DNA of 64,000 nucleotides from Isoetes taiwanensis (lineage: Eukaryota; Streptophyta; Lycopodiopsida; Isoetales; Isoetaceae): contig JAJEKV010000185.1 in the NCBI GenBank assembly GCA_021234155.1, positions 184,001-248,000 on the forward strand. The letters are read 5' to 3'. A program made the translations under genes and the position numbers. Within the stretch, counting starts at the first letter, position 1, and the number at the start of each line of letters is the position of its first letter. Below the pieces are notes generated by a model. The model did no database searches and was not told the DNA's origin. It worked only from the letters and a program-made list of their open reading frames with translations. Of this stretch, positions 53,961-64,000 are shown piece by piece.

Positions 53961-55349
53961 TTGCGTGCAGCTGCCAAAGATGATCGAGATGTGATGGAGA
54001 AAGGATTAAAGGCTCTTTTGGCATATGTGCGTGCATACAAGGAGCATATTTGCACATTCATTTTTAGGTATTTTGTTTTCTTTCATTCAACAATTTGCAT
54101 CAAATTCATTTAAACAAACTAAACCACTTCAAGGCATCAAACTAAACCACTTAAAGGCTGCACAATCATTTTTATGTATTTTATCTTCTTTCACTTGACA
54201 ATTTGCATCCATTTTGTTACAGTGATTTAAACTACTTCAAGGCTTTAAACTTACCTGGTTGTAGGTGTGATCTTCCAAACCGTACTTCTCTTGACCTTTG
54301 CCTTAACTTCTTTATTATATCATTTATAACTGAGCATACTCTTCTAGTTGTCCATTTAGGCCATATTGTTAACAGGAAATAATGTTTGACCAAAACTTCC
54401 GTTGCGAACTTCATGCCACTTAACTTAATCAGGAGTCATTTCTTATTTAAGACCTTATAACTGTGCATACTCTTCTAGTTGTCCATTTAGGCCATATTGT
54501 CAACACGAAATATTGTTTGACCAAAACTTGCATTGCAAACTTCATGCCACTTAATCAAGAGACATTTCTTATTTGAGATTGTTTGCACAGCATTTGCGAA
54601 ATAAACATTTTGCATGATGGGGATCATGTTATGTATTAGCCTATTTGATGTTGCTAAAATCTTTTGAATTTCCTCTGGAATATCTTGTTCTATAGGTGGA
54701 AAGAATTGGAGCTTGGCAGAGTTGCAATGGATTATGGTTTACTACAGCTACTGTCAATGCCAGAGCTTAAGCGTGGTTGTTTCTCAAGAGAGCATTTCGT
54801 TGCTGCTGATGTTGGTGTAGCCTCCAGAAAATACAAGTACGTGATATTACATTTATTTGAATGTTTTTGAAAGTGTTTGTTTATAGCTGTTGTTTTAATG
54901 TTTACGTTAGGAGCAAAGCCCGTGAAAAGGAGAGGAAGAAGAAGCAGCTCCTTAAACAGGAGAAAATAGCTGGGATGTCTCTAGAGAAAGAAGTTTTAAA
55001 GATAGTTGTTGAAACGAATGCTCTGGAAAACTCATCCAAGCAGCTTAAACCAAAAAGGCGGAGAAACAAGAGAAACCATGATGATGAGGAGATAGATAAT
55101 GATTATCGTTTACTAAAGAAGCTAAAGAAAGGAACCATTACTGAAAATGAATTTGACAAGTTGACTGGAGTAGAAGATTCATTAGAAGACTGCAGACCAG
55201 AGCAATCAAAGGTGATACATGATGAATGTCATTCTCGAAGAAGGGAAAGAAAAAAAAATTATTGTTTAGCAAGAAAAACTACGAGTGCAACTGCAAAAAA
55301 CGAGGAAAAGATAGCAGTGAAAGGACAACCAAGGCAAGTCTATATATAA
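53961..55349 (+). pseudogene. Last exons of a DEAD-box RNA helicase gene (RH18/DDX55 type), 5' part absent
   Basis: Exons 53961-54067, 54696-54836 and 54911-55349 are joined by canonical introns (AG|GTATTT...TATAG|GTGG and AA|GTACGT...TTAG|GAGC), all in one frame. They encode [20 protein letters not shown], then [20 protein letters not shown], then GLLQLLSMPE. A Lys/Arg-rich tail follows with KAREKERKKKQLLK and YRLLKKLKKGTITENEFDKL. This is the C-terminal extension of the Spb4/DDX55 helicases (plant RH18), which act in 60S ribosome assembly in the nucleolus. The helicase core exons (DEAD, SAT, HRxGR) are not found upstream, where a Copia fragment and the MULE lie. Either they are outside the window or this is a truncated copy. 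Splice sites and frames are intact. Confidence 0.8.
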
Positions 55350-55750
55350 TGGGCCCCGTAGGTTTTGCAAAGGTAATGCAGTTGTTCCAAAAGTTTTAAG
55401 TAATTTAGCTAATTCGCAATACAATAAGCTTTTTTTAAGGTTGCCTTCTGAGAATGAATTTGACAAGTTGACTGGAGCAGAAGATTTGTTAGAAGACTGT
55501 AGACCAGAGCAATCAAAGATGCATTGTGAATGCCATTCTTAGAAGAAGAGAAAGAAAGAGAGATTATTCTTCAGCAAGCAAAAATCCAAGTGCAACAGGG
55601 TGCAAAAAAGGAGTGAAAGCAGTGAAAGGACAACTAAGTCATATACATATAAATATTGGGAATCGAGTATTTGTTTTGTAACAATGTTCCAAAAAAGTTT
55701 TTAAGTAATTTAGTTAATTCTGCTGAACATATTAGCTTTTTTTAAAGGTG
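55141..55750. repeat. 307 bp tandem duplication of the helicase terminal exon end
   Basis: AATGAATTTGACAAGTTGAC occurs at 55146 and 55453, and the sequence through the stop and 3' UTR (GTTCCAAAAGTTTTAAGTAA) is repeated. The second copy reads ENEFDKLTGAEDLLEDCRPE and ends earlier, with indels. Confidence 0.9.
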
Positions 55751-56595
55751 GCCCGTTGCCTTTTGAATGGTGTGGTTTTGGTTTTGTTTGGAGTTGTAGT
55801 TTAGGTCGACGTTGTTTTTGGTGGTGCTTTTGATTGTGGGGAACATGTCTTTAAACATCGAGGAGCTCTAAATGACTACGCAATATAAGATGTGTCTTTG
55901 CAAAGCTATAGTAGAGAATTAGTTCGATTTATTAAATGATGGAATTCTAGTGAATGACTGAAATTTGTTGTCCAATTAAAAGATTTTGTATTGTTCTAAT
56001 AGTACCCTCTTTTTCTTATTTTACCTAATTTTTTCTTGACATGATCACGCTAGCCATTTAAAACTGAACTAAAATGGTCCTAATGATGTCATTTGAAGTA
56101 AAATAAACTTGTTTTTGTGAAATAGCTATTGGAAAGGCATTTTAAGGATTTATAGATGATCTTTGAACTATAGTTGGGCAATAATCGTTACTCTCTTTTC
56201 TTGCACGTCGACATCAAATGCCTTAAACTTTGGGTTGGAATGGCAATGGCACTGTGAAATCTGCCCAATGCCTTAAACTTCGGGTTGGAATGGCACCCTT
56301 GAAATCTGCACGCTAAAAGCTTCAAAAGGAATGGTCTAGGACATCTAAAATTTATAAGAATCTTGGAGAATGTAAAGGGATGTTTAGAGAATTGTTTAGA
56401 ATGTTGTAGCATTCAAGGGAATAGTTGGACAATCTCTAATTTTGGGATATCTTAAGGGAATTCATGACATCTAGGGGAAATGCGCTATAGGTCATTCTGC
56501 TGTGCCATGTGGTCAAAAGTGAAAGAAGTTTCATTTGGAAGATGTAACAAAAATGCACCTTCCTTACACCTTCTCACCATACTTCAAGGGTCGAG
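55751..56595. other. Stretch without a recognised gene
   Basis: Nothing is recognised apart from a short tandem repeat ATGCCTTAAACTT(T/C)GGGTTGGAATGGCA (56219 and 56270). It ends at the CACTA left terminus. Confidence 0.5.
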
Positions 56596-57000
56596 CACTA
56601 CTAGAGAACGGGCTATTAGCGACGTCGGTTTGCGACGTATGGCAAATGTCGACGTTGCAAAATAATCGCGCGTTCTTAAAAGGTTCGCTAAGATTTTTTC
56701 ACAACGTCGCATGTGCGACGTGTCACGTCGCATTACAAACGTTCAAGCAGACGTCGCAATGGCCTACGTTGCAACAGCAATGCACCATGTCGGAACTGCA
56801 ATGCGCCACGTCATATGGGCAACGTGTAACATCGTTTATACAATGCGACGTCGCATATGAAACGTCCGACGTAGTTCATGCGACGCCACGTTGCATGTGC
56901 GACGTGACACTTGTATGGTCAACGTCTAATGTAACACATGCGACGTCACGTCGAAGGTGCGACGTCGTGTACGTTTTATGTGCGACGTCATGTCTGATAC
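56596..57000. promoter_or_regulatory. CACTA subterminal repeat array
   Basis: Repeated TGCGACGT/ACGTCGCA motifs, several paired back to back as TGCGACGTCGCA (56853). Typical binding sites for the element-encoded accessory protein. Confidence 0.85.
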
Positions 57001-57083
57001 GTTATTTTTAGTAAAACCCTAATAAAAACCCGAGACCTATTTTCTATTGTATGCTTGGCTTGCGCCTAGAAGAGCCTTCTATT

Positions 57084-60000
57084 AATGGATGATAGCGTTG
57101 CTCCGATTCGTGCTGATCGTCGTGTATAACGTACTTTGAGGATTATAGAGGATGTTAGCAGAAGAGAGCCACAAGATGAGATTCCCCTTTTACCGGTAAG
57201 AATTCATTGCTTTTAGTTAGTACATTCATGCCAAAGTAACTATCACTTTTTCTATGAATACTAGACCGATAAGATCATGTGTGATTGCAAACGATGTGTG
57301 GGTCAAAAGAGGCGCTTCAGATCAATCGTCACGGATCATCTCATTAAATGGGGAAGACATGAAGCTCCAACTAGATCAGATGCTCGTGCTGGACATGAGG
57401 TGCTTATCCAAACTCTAGTTTATGTATGATTTTAGTTACAGCGTAGAATTTAAGTTACCTTCTCTTGTAGGTCATTCAACCTGACCCACGGGTTCTCAAC
57501 CCCAAGTACAGGAAAGCTTTAGAAAGTGCAATGAGAGAAGAACAAGAAACACTAGAGGGTGCTCCCTCTTCTTCAGAGTTTCGTGGCGAGGACCCAATGA
57601 TGGATATGTTAGAAGCTCTTAATCCCGATGTTGATTTGGATGATTTAGAATACAAGGAAGATGTTGGTGATGGAGGACAGACACATGACTATTATGGTAA
57701 TGATCCCATGATGGTGGAGGCAGAGACAAATCTATTTCCAGGCTCTCAAACATCAAGATTGTCTGCTTGCTTGTTAATTCTCACTTTACAAACGAAGTAT
57801 GGATGGAGCAACACAAGTGTGTCTGTCCTTTTAAGGTATGCAACTTAACTAATTTGTTTGTTGATTAGTATGGGCTTTTCTTTACTATTATCAATAATTG
57901 TTATATGTTGGACTCGTCTTCATGGTCATTTATCATATTGGTTATGTAGGTTATTGCACGAGAAGATCCTTCCAGAAGGGAATAGTTTACCCAGTCATCG
58001 AGATGATGTGAAGAAGATTATTCAGGCAACTGGCCTTGGTTACAAGAGCATTCATGCATGTCCAAATGATTGCATGATCTTCTATCCTCCTGAAACATTT
58101 AGCAAAACTACGCATTGTATGGTGTGCAATGCCTCTAGGTACAAAAATGATATGCAAGGTAAGAACGCATTCAGAGAAGATGGTTCGCCATTTCCCATTG
58201 CTTCCAAGGCTGAAGATGATGTCTCGGTGCAAATCATTAGCTAGCCTCATGGACTTCACAGCGACAAATGCATCTACTGATGACATAATATGACTTCCAA
58301 GTGATAGTGTTGCATGGAAGCATGTAGATAAGACATGGCCTGAATTTGGGAATGAACCACGCAATGTTCGCTTTGTTGGCTAACATGGAGTGAACCCTTT
58401 TGGAAGGCAGTCCACATCATGGTCTACATGGCCTGTATTGCTAGTAAACTACAATATACCTCCATGGTTACTAATGAAGAGCGGGCATATCATATTGTCC
58501 TTTTCCTGGGAAAAAGAAACCAAGCAACTTGGATGTATACCTCAAGATCGTGGTGGATGAGTTGTTAAGCTTATGGAACGTGGGGATTCATGTTTATGAT
58601 GCACATAAAGAGGAGTCTTTTACACTTCGAGGTATCCTACTATGGACTATGCATGACTATCCCGACTAGCGAGAGTGTTCGTGTTTTATCAGATCGGGCC
58701 ATAATGCATGCATGATATGTGGGGAAAATCTAGCTTCTCGTCGCTCTCCACATCTAAATAAGGTGGTGTATGAGGGTTTTAGAAAATATCTGCCGCTTAC
58801 ACATCCCCTTTGACAAGATCGTGTACATTTTAATGGCAAGCAGGACATTACACCTCCTCCTAAAAGATTAACTATTCAGAGATGGGATAACGCAAATGAA
58901 AAGAAAATTCATGGGATGAGAAGGAAATCAGTTTTTTATGAACTCCCGTATTGGACTGGCCTTTTGATTCAACACCTTCTTGATCCGATGCACATTTTCA
59001 AGAATGTGGGAAACTCTTTATGGAGGCATTTATTTGGTGAGAAAGACACGGCAAGTGCAAGGATGGATCTCAAGTTGACAAATACAAAGAAGAAAGCATG
59101 GCTCGATAATGAAGGCTATGCTCCAAATGCGGCTTGGGTTCTTAGTAAGGTTGATCAAAGGGGAGTCCTTGAAGATCTCAAAATCCTTCGCACCCCAACT
59201 GATTTCATGCACTCCTTACACGGAGCATTTTCATCCACTGGGGAGCTTACAGGTCTCAAGTCTCACGATTGGCACAAGCTTCTTCATGTAAGCATTTCTT
59301 TAACTATGATGTATGACAAGCATTATGTTTGATATTTCCTTTTACTGTGTTCAATATGTAGTTCTTTATGCCATTGTCTTTGAGGGTGCTTTAAGTACAG
59401 GCCCTTTTAGAAGCGATATGTACACTATCGAAGGTTATAAGGTAAATGCAATTGCATATATTTGTTTTACTTATTTGATTCTATGAACCATTTCTAAAAT
59501 TTATTGCTAAAAATCTTGTAGATGGATTTCACAAAAGCAGATCCCAAGGCATGAGATAGACGAGATGAAGATGAAGATGGTTGAGGCATGTTGTTTGTTA
59601 GAGAAAGAATTTCCTACAAGCTTTCTGGACATCCAGCCTCATCTTTTAGTGCATCTTGTGGAAGAGATTGAACTTGCAGGGACCGTCCATGCCGGGTGGA
59701 TGTTCTTTGTGGAAAGGTTTATGAAGGTCTTAAAAGATATGGTGTGTCAGAGGGCACGTCCAGAGGGCAGCATGGCTGAAGGGTGGTTAGCACGAGAATC
59801 TTTACTTTATATGACAGAGTTCATCATTGACTTGCATCCAGGAGCTCCTCGACTATGGAAAGATGAAGAAGAGGAGAAGAATGTGGGTATCGTGACTGAG
59901 GGTAATGGCATCCAGAAGGTATTTACTCCAGAAGCTCAAGCTAAAATAAATAATTTTTTGCTTTACAATGCCAAGGAGATGGAGAAATGGCTTGCCCCAT

Positions 60001-60950
60001 ATGAGGATGAAAAGAAAGAAAGAGAGCAAAAAAGAAAATCGCGGAGACAATTAAATCGACGAGGTCCATTTCCAGTTGGATATGAATGCTTTCCAGATAG
60101 GATGACACAAGATTGGGTACGCAATGCAATGCATGACACGATTAATGAAGGTGAATTGGTTACCTCAGTTGAATTGAAAGGTCACATGCACAAGGGGTTA
60201 TGAAGCAGGTATGTAAATATAGTTACATCTCTAAATATCATTTATCAATGGGAGCTAGTTACTTATTTTCTTGTTATGTGCAGTTCCAATCTTATTCCTC
60301 TATGTGGTGGAATGGTACCCACTATCGAGTACACAATGTTGACAAGAACAGAAAGACGTTTGATTGTGGAATTATAACATCGTTTGAGATGGAGTTCCAA
60401 TCAAGTGTAGTAGATCGTGTCGAGCTCATCATGCACGTTATTGACTGGGTTGGCACATTGAAAACCATCATGGAAGTTGATGTCGGTGGTGACTTTAAGA
60501 CCATTGTGTTTGATGTCGATTGGTTTGATCTGCAACTTAGAGGCCCAAGACCAACTGTAAGAAATGACATCAGTGGTTTCTTTGTTGTTAACTCCACAAA
60601 ATCATATCGTGGCTCTGAAACACTTGTTTTTCCCGAGAAATTGTGAACAAAGTTGGTTCAAGTGCTATGGATTCGCTTCTAAATAGCAATCTAAATGACA
60701 ATTATTTTGCGGGTTTTTCTTCATGCCTGATCGGAGTGATAGTGATTGGTGGTTTGTCATACAATCTTCACCGAGGTCTCGTCATTATTTTTCAAGGAGC
60801 CCACAGTGGGAAGAAAGCATGAGAGTAGATGAGGAACCCTCGATACTTTTGAACATGCAACTTTGCCCGAGGACGAGCACAGAGAAGACACCGAAAGCAG
60901 AGATAACTTCGAAATCAGCTTATGACACCGATGGAAATGATAGTTGATAT
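57084..60950 (+). pseudogene. tnp2-type CACTA transposase with DUF4218 and DUF4216 regions, decayed
   Basis: Pieces in order. MCDCKRCVGQKRRFRSIVTD with HLIKWGRHE (57275-57365) is the transposase-associated zinc segment. An acidic region follows (57531-57730). Tnp2 comes next: CPNDCMIFYPP (58060), STWPVLLVNYNIPPWLLMK (58427), LDVYLKIVVDELLSLWNVG (58525) and LRGILLWTMHDYP (58630). The core continues with FYELPYWTGLLIQHLLDPMH (58930) and LKSHDWHKLLH (59255). DUF4218 is LLEKEFPTSFLDIQPHLLVH and ARPEGSMAEGWLARE (59590-59800). DUF4216 is WWNGTHYRVH, VVDRVELIMHVIDW and DVDWFDLQLRG, then PDRSDSDWWFVI (60305-60760). The enzyme cuts CACTA ends. Stops and shifts between 58240 and 58920 and at 59330-59560 show that this copy is inactive, although some gaps are introns. 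Confidence 0.88.
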
Positions 60951-63059
60951 TTGACTGGAGATAGAAGATGGATGGAGAAGATGATAATATTTGCACGGAT
61001 GCTTTTTTTCTTATAGGAGTCTATGCTTTTAGTTGAAGTGTATGTGTTTATGAACAATTGTAGTGTATGCATTTGTGAAGGATATATGTTCTTGATTCAA
61101 GGATATTGTCACTTTCATACCCCATGCATCCCGTCATACCCCATGCATCTAGGTAAGTTCTAGAAAGCTCATATAGAAGTTTGACACTATGAGAATGCCC
61201 TTGACCATGGAGAATAAAATATATTTAGCAATTTTAGGAACAATTTTATATTTAACAATAACCTTGTGCACAATCACATGCATTTTGGGATGATTGCACC
61301 CCCTAGGCAAAGCAATCTTAGCCATAATCTATAATCGCCCCTAGTAACTCTTACCAAGAAGTAATATTTCTTAGTTTAATATTTTAACAACTAACCAACC
61401 TTTGGGCACCAACCTTCTAATAGCACCGAAAAATTCCTATGTTGGTAGACGATTTAATGATCAAATTTCCAATTGTTTTGTAATGGTGGAAAATACGAAA
61501 GACCAGATTGTAGGTTCTGGATTGTGAAAAGAAGCGGGAAGATTGTTTGCGACCTCCTCGCCGCTACTCCGACGACTGTCCTCCTCTCCGACCTCTTCTC
61601 TGCAATATAGTGCACTGTTTGTAAGTTTCAAACTGTTTCTTCCTGCTTTTTCTTTGTAACTATTCTCGCTCGAAGCTTGTATCGTGTATTTCATTCTGGG
61701 GGGGGAAGCCATTCGATTTATAATAATACCTGGAGCTACTGGACAAACCTCCAAAGCACCACCAAAGGTATTCTTGAATATGCAGAATTTTGTTTGAGCT
61801 GTCACCGATTTGTTTTGGGGTCACCGATTTGTTTGAGCTGGGCCGATTTTTGTTGGATGAAAACTATCCCGATTTACGAAGATAGAAGCACCGATTTCTG
61901 AAACCTGTCACCGATTTTTGTTGGATGAAAACTTTTCCAGAATACGAAGATAGAAGCATCTGAGTGAGATGAAAACATTAGGCTTAAATCCGCCTAACTT
62001 CTGCTACTGCAACACAGGTTCTGTGTCCTTGAAACTCTGCTTCCATTTGTAATGCGATTCTCGAGTCCTTGAGGTATTAAGATATTAGGCTGCCTATCAT
62101 CATGTCCAGAATTCGCCCAAAAGTAACAGACCCATTCACGGTTTCTGAACAGACCCATTCACGGTTTAGTTTTGCGGACCCATTCGAAATTTGATTTCAA
62201 GCTCTTGCTTTCATTTCCTGCCATAGCCGGACCTCTGGTTACCTTTTCCGAATGGCTGTCGAATCCATGCTTATCCATCCCAGCCAATCCATGCTTGTCG
62301 ATCCCAGCCACTGCTTTGATTGATTTTGACGATTTACAAGCTTAGAACCCACCCCGTTCTGCGAAAAAACCTTTTGTGGATTTGGATGTGAAGCCCTCCC
62401 TGTAAACAGGTCAGTCTATATATAACAAGCTAATTGTTCTCGATTGGCCTTAGATTCAGTTTCGAGTTCAAGGTCAATTCTTGTATTAAGCAATATTTTG
62501 TAGTTCCCAATTCAATTTACAAAGGTAAGAAAAGTCCAACTTCTGTATCTGACACAGAATTGAAGCAGAGAGCAAACCCTTCCCACAGCAACCAAGAATA
62601 TTATTATAATATTCTGATATAATATTCTCTTTAATATTCTCTTTATTCATTATATTCTGATATAATATTGAATTTGTATTCCTTTGCAAGGCATCTTTTC
62701 TGTTTTTACATCAAGCATTCCTTGTAAATTAGATGGGCGGCTTCATTGTGTTGCTTGTAGCGGGTGCGATACTCTATGGCTCCAATCATTGTTCATTATG
62801 GAGTGTTATTATGGGGATGCTCGTCTTTGGTATGAACTTTACGCAAAATATTTAGTTGCTTTCTTTGTGCATTTTAACTTGACGCATGCATGTCTCAGCA
62901 GGTTTAGGGTCATTCCTGTGGTCTCTTCTCTTTCCACTTGAAGCTCAAGCTGCTGGAGCTCGTCACCAACGTGGTATTCATGTTTATGTTTATTTTATTT
63001 TACTCGCATATCATGTCATGAAATTGTTAAAATTATTTTGTTAAAATGCTCGTTTATGT
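60951..63059. other. CACTA interior between the two genes
   Basis: No coding region is recognised. It contains a tandem repeat (61796-61952) and an AT-rich repeat ATATTCTGATATAATATT (62609 and 62652). A polypyrimidine/GGGGGG stretch is at 61700. Confidence 0.5.
61796..61952. repeat. CACCGATTT-type tandem repeat
   Basis: TTTTTGTTGGATGAAAACT and ACGAAGATAGAAGCA occur twice, about 70 bp apart, with several TCACCGATTT phrases. Confidence 0.85.
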
Positions 63060-64000
63060 CTAGAACATCAAAAAGGGAGCTCAAGAAGACCGTCTCCATG
63101 CAACAATAGATCTGATGACAATACTCTAGGTTTATTTATGAATTTCTTGCTAGCCACTTTTTTTTTATATTTAAAAATTGTGGAATATAAATTTAGAGGG
63201 CCACGCAAGACCTCAAAGAAATCAAGCACTACCTCAAAGCGATGCTCGAGTTAGGAGAGTAAGGAGTGATCGATCGGAGGACCATACTCCAGGTTTTTTA
63301 TGATATTCTTTTAAGCTATTTATTTGTGTTGTAACATATTTTACAAATTTTAGAATGCACTTTCCAGGGCATCAAGAAACACCTTTAAGCAATCAACCAC
63401 TACCAGAAGGCAATGAGCCACCACTTCAAGGCAATCAACCAGCACCAGTACAAAGCAATCAACCACCTGCTTGTTTGGCCACACTCACTCCTGAGATGAT
63501 AAGTCAAGTTGTGGCATATGTTTTAGCTTCTCAACCACAAAATCAAGGATCTGACGCTTCAAGGCGTAGCAGCGATGCTAGTATACATGAAAGAGGCAGT
63601 CGCAGGAGGGATAGCTCGCACTTGCATGTCCCAAGGAATCTTGAAAAAGACTTTAGGCAGTAAGAGTTTACTTAGCATTCATTTTATTTATGTTGTTTTT
63701 AATGCATGCAATTTGATGAAAGATTTTTTTTTGTTAGTCTTTTTCTCTTCATTCTTAAAAATCTATGATGCATAGTGCATTATCGATTTACTTTTTTTTT
63801 TGAATTTGAATAGCAATTTCTTTACCACTAATATTTTCTAAGGATGTTTTGTGTCTCTTTTATTAGGAGTAAATCAAAAAGAGCACTACCAAGGAATGAC
63901 AACCCACATCGTCAGAAGAGGCGGGAGGTTCGAGATAAGGAAGAGATGGTGGTTAAGACTGCACCAAACAAATTGAAGGATGGCCCTAAGTTTACTGAGT
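63060..64000 (+). pseudogene. Second CACTA gene (TNPA-like), partial, cut by window end
   Basis: The best piece, 63355-63663, is rich in Pro, Gln and Asn (three repeats of NQP) and contains LTPEMISQVVAYVLASQPQN and a Ser/Arg-rich stretch ending at a GTAAG-type donor (63661-63666). A further exon starts near 63867 (RSKSKRALPRNDNPHRQKRR). The position after tnp2 and the composition fit the accessory protein that binds the subterminal repeats. No specific domain is recognised. Confidence 0.5.

Larger units (their letters stand above)
56596..64000 (+). mobile_element. CACTA (En/Spm) transposon, left part, runs past the window end
   Basis: The left terminus is CACTACTAGAGAACGGGC at 56596. The first 400 bp hold about 20 ACGT-centred motifs, mostly TGCGACGT and its complement, in both orientations. 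This is the subterminal array expected for TNPA binding. The transposase gene (57070-60950) and a second gene (63060 onward) follow in the order usual for the superfamily. The right end lies outside the window, so the target duplication cannot be read. Confidence 0.92.

Overview
The window is plant nuclear DNA, about 64 kb of repeat-rich sequence with one or two gene remnants per 10 kb. Plant origin rests on plant-type mobile elements (Copia, CACTA/En-Spm with tnp2, MULE, hAT, LINEs with a zf-RVT tail), short GT-AG introns, the 3' exons of a plant DEAD-box helicase of the RH18/DDX55 type, and an EF-hand/zinc protein of a plant family. A beta-class N4/N6 DNA methyltransferase-like gene and a DDE transposase family that I know mainly from animals make a fern, lycophyte, bryophyte or gymnosperm more likely than a flowering plant. 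This is an inference, and I cannot name a species.

Layout, left to right. 1-1.5 kb: BED-finger hAT remnant. 1.525-17.34 kb: two tandem copies of a roughly 6.4 kb unit. Each copy holds a tRNA-like (SINE-like) dimer, the methyltransferase-like gene, unidentified coding remnants and a LINE 3' end. After the duplication, copy 1 gained a 322 bp MITE and copy 2 gained a 2.7 kb hAT-type element with an 8 bp target duplication, so each copy shows the empty site of the other. 17.34-17.55 and 38.07-38.40 kb: two halves of one LINE reading frame. 17.55-38.05 kb: between these halves lies a candidate 20.5 kb transposon with 28 bp perfect terminal inverted repeats. It holds the N-terminal and C-terminal parts of a DDE-type transposase pseudogene (17.9-19.6 and 33.1-34.3 kb). 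These are separated by a large repeat complex (19.6-29.6 kb) of 19 bp minisatellite arrays in opposite orientations, a 150 bp inverted repeat, three 0.82 kb repeats and a 290 bp palindrome. On the minus strand at 34.85-37.75 kb it carries a coiled-coil/RING gene and an FCP1-type (HAD) phosphatase-like gene, both frameshifted.

38.4-40 kb: nested LINE pieces and the right end of a CACTA element. 40.15-45.30 kb: a structurally complete Copia element (minus strand) with LTRs, PBS, PPT and a TCAAA target duplication, but a broken coding region. 46.6-47.3 kb: two LINE 3' fragments in opposite orientation. 47.3-50.3 kb: mostly unassigned, with small tandem duplications. 50.3-51.1 kb: EF-hand/zinc-binding gene (minus) with a one-base frameshift. 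51.67-52.38 kb: a deleted MULE with a 9 bp target duplication. 52.9-53.7 kb: Copia fragment. 53.96-55.75 kb: last exons of the helicase gene plus a tandem copy of its last exon. 56.6 kb to the window end: a CACTA element with intact left terminus, TGCGACGT-rich subterminal repeats, a decayed tnp2 transposase gene and the start of a second gene.

Almost nothing here looks like an intact expressed gene. The value of the window lies in its nested insertion history and in the 20.5 kb composite element.
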